This document shows positions 33,188 to 35,603 of a DNA stretch of 35,603 nucleotides, one piece after another. The notes below the pieces were generated by a model, which ran no database searches, was not told the DNA's origin, and saw nothing but the letters and a program-made list of their open reading frames with translations. Origin of the DNA: Anaerolineae bacterium (GTDB taxonomy: Bacteria; Chloroflexota; Anaerolineae; Aggregatilineales; UBA3940); assembly GCA_016928235.1 (NCBI GenBank), contig JAFGLD010000045.1:1-35603 (forward strand), in the 5' to 3' direction. Made by a program: the position numbers and the translations under genes. Within the stretch, counting starts at the first letter, position 1, and every line of letters starts with the position of its first letter.

Positions 33188-34066
33188 TTACGCATCGCTT
33201 TTGACCCCTTCGAACAGGTCCCGTTCCCGGCAGCGATCGTTTGATATCGGGTAGGCCCGCGTGTAGTGATCCTCTGTGCCCATGAACAGGCTGCTGAGAA
33301 TGTTGGCCAGGCGTCGAGGGCTCAGGCCGCCCAACTGGCTGGCATGGCATTCGCGAGCCCGCCGGACGATCTCCTGATAGGACCCCGTTTTGACGCGAGC
33401 GTGAATAGGCGTCTCCAGGCCGGCAATATACCGCATGTTGACATCTTTGTTGCGCCCCATCCGCTCCGGGTCCTGCCCCATCAGCGCGAATAGCCAGACC
33501 GTAAAGCGCAGCCAACGCTTATCGAAGGTCATGAAGTAGAGCTTCTGAGGCCGGTAGACCTGTCTATCCGCCTCGATGTGCTCCGGATACGCGCCCGGAT
33601 CGCCGGCGGAATCGAACGCCCTGACCGTGGCCTGATGCGTCGCGATGTGATCGGGGTGGCCGTAGCCACCATACGGGTCGAAGGTGACCACCACCTGTGG
33701 CCGAACCTCGCGGATGACTTCGACGATCCGCCCGGCCACCGCGTCGACATCTGCCGCAAACAGGCAATCAGGATGGTTGTTCTCCGGCGAGCCCGCCATG
33801 CCCGAATCGCGGTAATCGAACGTGTAGACACGCGATAGTCCCAGAGTCTCGGCAGCACAGTACAGCTCGGCCAGGCGCATCTCGGCGACCGACGTATGCC
33901 CCTGCATGAACTCCGGTTCCGCCATACCGGCTTCGCCATTCGTCGCGCAGATCAGGTAGACCTTCACACCCTCATCAACATACCGGGCGATCGTACCGGC
34001 CATCCCAAAGGTTTCGTCATCCGGATGGGCCATCACAACTAACATGCGGCGTTCATTGGTGCTCAT
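33188..34066 (-). CDS. PIG-L family zinc deacetylase
   Basis: A 292-residue LmbE/PIG-L type N-deacetylase. The zinc and catalytic motif AHPDDE is at residues 13-18, and the second zinc motif is in FDPYGGYGHPDHIATHQAT. The GGYGHPDH context and length resemble MshB/Mca-type thiol-sugar deacetylases and amidases of mycothiol metabolism more than short GlcNAc deacetylases, but the substrate cannot be assigned. TTTGGAG lies about 8 nt before ATG 34066. It heads a possible four-gene minus-strand run with the DUF488 pair and the dual-OB gene, and lies downstream of uvrA. Confidence 0.9.
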   Translation of the reverse strand: MSTNERRMLVVMAHPDDETFGMAGTIARYVDEGVKVYLICATNGEAGMAEPEFMQGHTSVAEMRLAELYCAAETLGLSRVYTFDYRDSGMAGSPENNHPDCLFAADVDAVAGRIVEVIREVRPQVVVTFDPYGGYGHPDHIATHQATVRAFDSAGDPGAYPEHIEADRQVYRPQKLYFMTFDKRWLRFTVWLFALMGQDPERMGRNKDVNMRYIAGLETPIHARVKTGSYQEIVRRARECHASQLGGLSPRRLANILSSLFMGTEDHYTRAYPISNDRCRERDLFEGVKSDA

Positions 34067-34156
34067 GCATTACTCCAAAGAGTCAGTATTTAGCCTGGGT
34101 CTGGGTGGGTCTCGATGCAAATGGGTAAAAGGTAAAAGCAATACTTTCGCCTATCT

Positions 34157-34222
34157 TGCCATTCCCGCGAAAGCGGGAATCCACTGCCACGATTATGGTT
34201 TCTCTCTTTTGCGGGAATGGCA
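34157..34222. mobile_element. 66-bp MITE-like palindromic element
   Basis: Perfect 12-bp terminal inverted repeats, TGCCATTCCCGC at the left (34157-34168) and GCGGGAATGGCA at the right (34211-34222), bracket an inner copy of the ATTCCC-N8-GGGAAT palindrome and about 30 bp of unrelated sequence. Layout and length match the 65-bp element at 2853-2917. It lies between uvrA and the PIG-L gene. Confidence 0.7.
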
Positions 34223-34238
34223 GTGCGCGTATCGCGTA

Positions 34239-35603
34239 TCAGGCATCAACAAGCAGCATTTCACGCAGGAACTGACCGGTATAGCTGCGTGTCACCTGAG
34301 CAACTTCTTCCGGCGTGCCCTCGGCGATGACCTCACCCCCCGCTTCGCCCCCTTCAGGCCCCAGGTCGATGATATGATCGGCTACCTTAATAATATCGGG
34401 ATGGTGCTCGATGATCACGACCGTATTGCCCTGATCGACCAGCTTCTGTATCACCTCGATCAGGCGCGCCACATCGGCAGCGTGCAGCCCTACCGACGGC
34501 TCGTCGAGCACGTAGAGCGTCCGCCCGGTCGAGCGTTTCGACAGCTCGCGGCTGAGCTTGACGCGCTGCGCCTCGCCGCCTGAAAGCGTCGTGGCCGGCT
34601 GGCCGAGACGCACGTAGCCGAGCCCAACTGCATCGAGCGTTTTCAGCTTGCCGGTGACGGTCGGGACGGCCGGGAAGATCTCCAGCGCCTCGCTGACGGT
34701 CAGATTGAGCACATCGGCGATGCTGAGACCCTTGAAGTGCACCTGGAGTGTCTCCCGGTTGTAACGGGTGCCCTGGCAGACATCGCAGGGGATGTAGATA
34801 TCGGGCAGGAACTGCATCTCGACCTGCAAAACACCCTGACCCTGGCAGGCTTCGCATCGACCACCCTTGACGTTGAAGCTGAAGCGGCCCGGCTTGTAGC
34901 CACGCACACTGCTCTCCGGCAGCGCGGCAAACAGGCTGCGGATGGGATCGAACATCTTGGTATAGGTAGCCGGGTTGCTGCGCGGCGTACGGCCAATCGG
35001 CGACTGGTCAATGTTGATGACGCTATCGATAACCTCAAGCCCATCGACGGCCTCATGCTCGCCGGGGCGCGTCCGGCTGCCGTGCAACACCTGCGACAGC
35101 CGCTTGTAGAGTACTTCGATGAGGAGCGAGCTCTTGCCGCTGCCCGACACACCGGTGATACAGACCAGCATCCCCAACGGAATGCTGACCGTCACATTCT
35201 TCAGGTTATTCTCACACGCGCCCCGGATCGTGATCTGTTTTCCATTGCGGGCGCGACGCATGGCCGGAACAGGGATCGCGCTACGGCCTGACAGGTAAGC
35301 GCCCGTCAGCGAGGCCGGGTTGCGCATAATCGCCTCAACAGTACCCTCGGCCACTACCTCGCCGCCGTGCTCTCCGGCCCCCGGCCCCAGGTCGATCACC
35401 CAATCGGCATGGCGGATGGTCTCGTCGTCATGCTCAACGACCAGCAGCGTGTTGCCCAGGTCGCGCATCCCCTCCAGCGTGTGGATCAGCCGCAGATTGT
35501 CGCGTTGGTGCAGGCCGATGCTGGGCTCATCGAGGACATAGAGCACACCCATCAGCCGCGAGCCGATCTGGGTGGCCAGCCGGATGCGCTGCCCCTCGCC
35601 GCC
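34239..35603 (-). CDS. uvrA: Excinuclease ABC subunit A, C-terminal part (cut by window edge)
   Basis: The visible 454 residues are the C-terminal half of UvrA; the frame is open to the window end, so the N terminus lies outside. It begins inside the ABC signature of the first ATPase ([17 protein letters not shown]), then Walker [15 protein letters not shown]. The second ATPase has Walker [11 protein letters not shown], the C-terminal zinc finger (CEACQGQG then [10 protein letters not shown]), signature [11 protein letters not shown] and Walker [12 protein letters not shown]. UvrA dimers scan DNA for bulky lesions and load UvrB in nucleotide excision repair. The C terminus ends at LREMLLVDA. 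No internal defects are seen. Confidence 0.97.
   Translation of the reverse strand, partial: GGEGQRIRLATQIGSRLMGVLYVLDEPSIGLHQRDNLRLIHTLEGMRDLGNTLLVVEHDDETIRHADWVIDLGPGAGEHGGEVVAEGTVEAIMRNPASLTGAYLSGRSAIPVPAMRRARNGKQITIRGACENNLKNVTVSIPLGMLVCITGVSGSGKSSLLIEVLYKRLSQVLHGSRTRPGEHEAVDGLEVIDSVINIDQSPIGRTPRSNPATYTKMFDPIRSLFAALPESSVRGYKPGRFSFNVKGGRCEACQGQGVLQVEMQFLPDIYIPCDVCQGTRYNRETLQVHFKGLSIADVLNLTVSEALEIFPAVPTVTGKLKTLDAVGLGYVRLGQPATTLSGGEAQRVKLSRELSKRSTGRTLYVLDEPSVGLHAADVARLIEVIQKLVDQGNTVVIIEHHPDIIKVADHIIDLGPEGGEAGGEVIAEGTPEEVAQVTRSYTGQFLREMLLVDA

Overview
The window reads as a chromosomal segment of a bacterium, most plausibly a member of the Chloroflexota (Anaerolineae-like). That placement is inferred from gene content and style: a split glycine decarboxylase (gcvPA/gcvPB), a CarD/CdnL-type regulator, tandem-HTH regulators, a caspase-like membrane protein, SH3b-glycosidase proteins, and intergenic DNA rich in heptamer tandem repeats and short palindromic elements. 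There is no prophage, no CRISPR array and no rRNA operon. Mobile DNA is limited to two decayed transposase relics, one decayed nucleotidyltransferase gene and small MITE-like palindromes.

Layout. 143-2671 (-) encodes a MurF-like/alanine-racemase-like fusion whose racemase half has lost the PLP lysine. 3237-4376 (+) is a soluble receiver-histidine kinase. 4478-7763 (+) is the glycine cleavage operon gcvH-gcvPA-gcvPB. 7862-9259 (+) is an SH3b-SH3b-glycosidase-like protein. 9274-11825 (-) holds tRNA-Val, dcd and argS. 12354-15548 (+) holds a CarD-like factor and a two-domain GT4 protein. 15574-16882 holds a transposase relic and a RES-Xre toxin-antitoxin pair with a visible promoter and operator. 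17193-19265 (+) is an EF-G2 paralogue ending at a strong bidirectional terminator, facing a TPR gene. 20055-20741 (-) is a double-HTH regulator with a near-perfect sigma70 promoter. 21201-23334 (-) holds a TerD-like-domain protein preceded by a tRNA gene with a 41-nt structured insertion in its anticodon loop. 23657-25201 (-) is a GT39-like membrane glycosyltransferase. 25213-26444 is a graveyard of decayed genes and repeats. 26445-29224 (+) is tgt-uppP-phosphate-binding lipoprotein. 29405-31282 (+) is a caspase-TM-beta-sandwich protein. 31311-34066 (-) is a likely operon PIG-L deacetylase - DUF488 - DUF488 - dual-OB protein. 34239 to the window end (-) is uvrA, cut off by the window edge.

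How the parts relate. GcvH, GcvPA and GcvPB form most of the glycine cleavage system, but gcvT and the dihydrolipoamide dehydrogenase are not here. UppP and the MurF/Alr-like fusion both point to the cell-wall lipid-carrier/peptidoglycan pathway, although the fusion looks catalytically compromised. The observations most worth following up are: the interrupted tRNA with related hairpins inside and on both sides of it; the intact 842-codon MurF-Alr frame lacking racemase active-site residues; the DUF488-DUF488-dual-OB cassette; an ArgRS with a non-canonical HIGH motif; and the caspase-like membrane protein.
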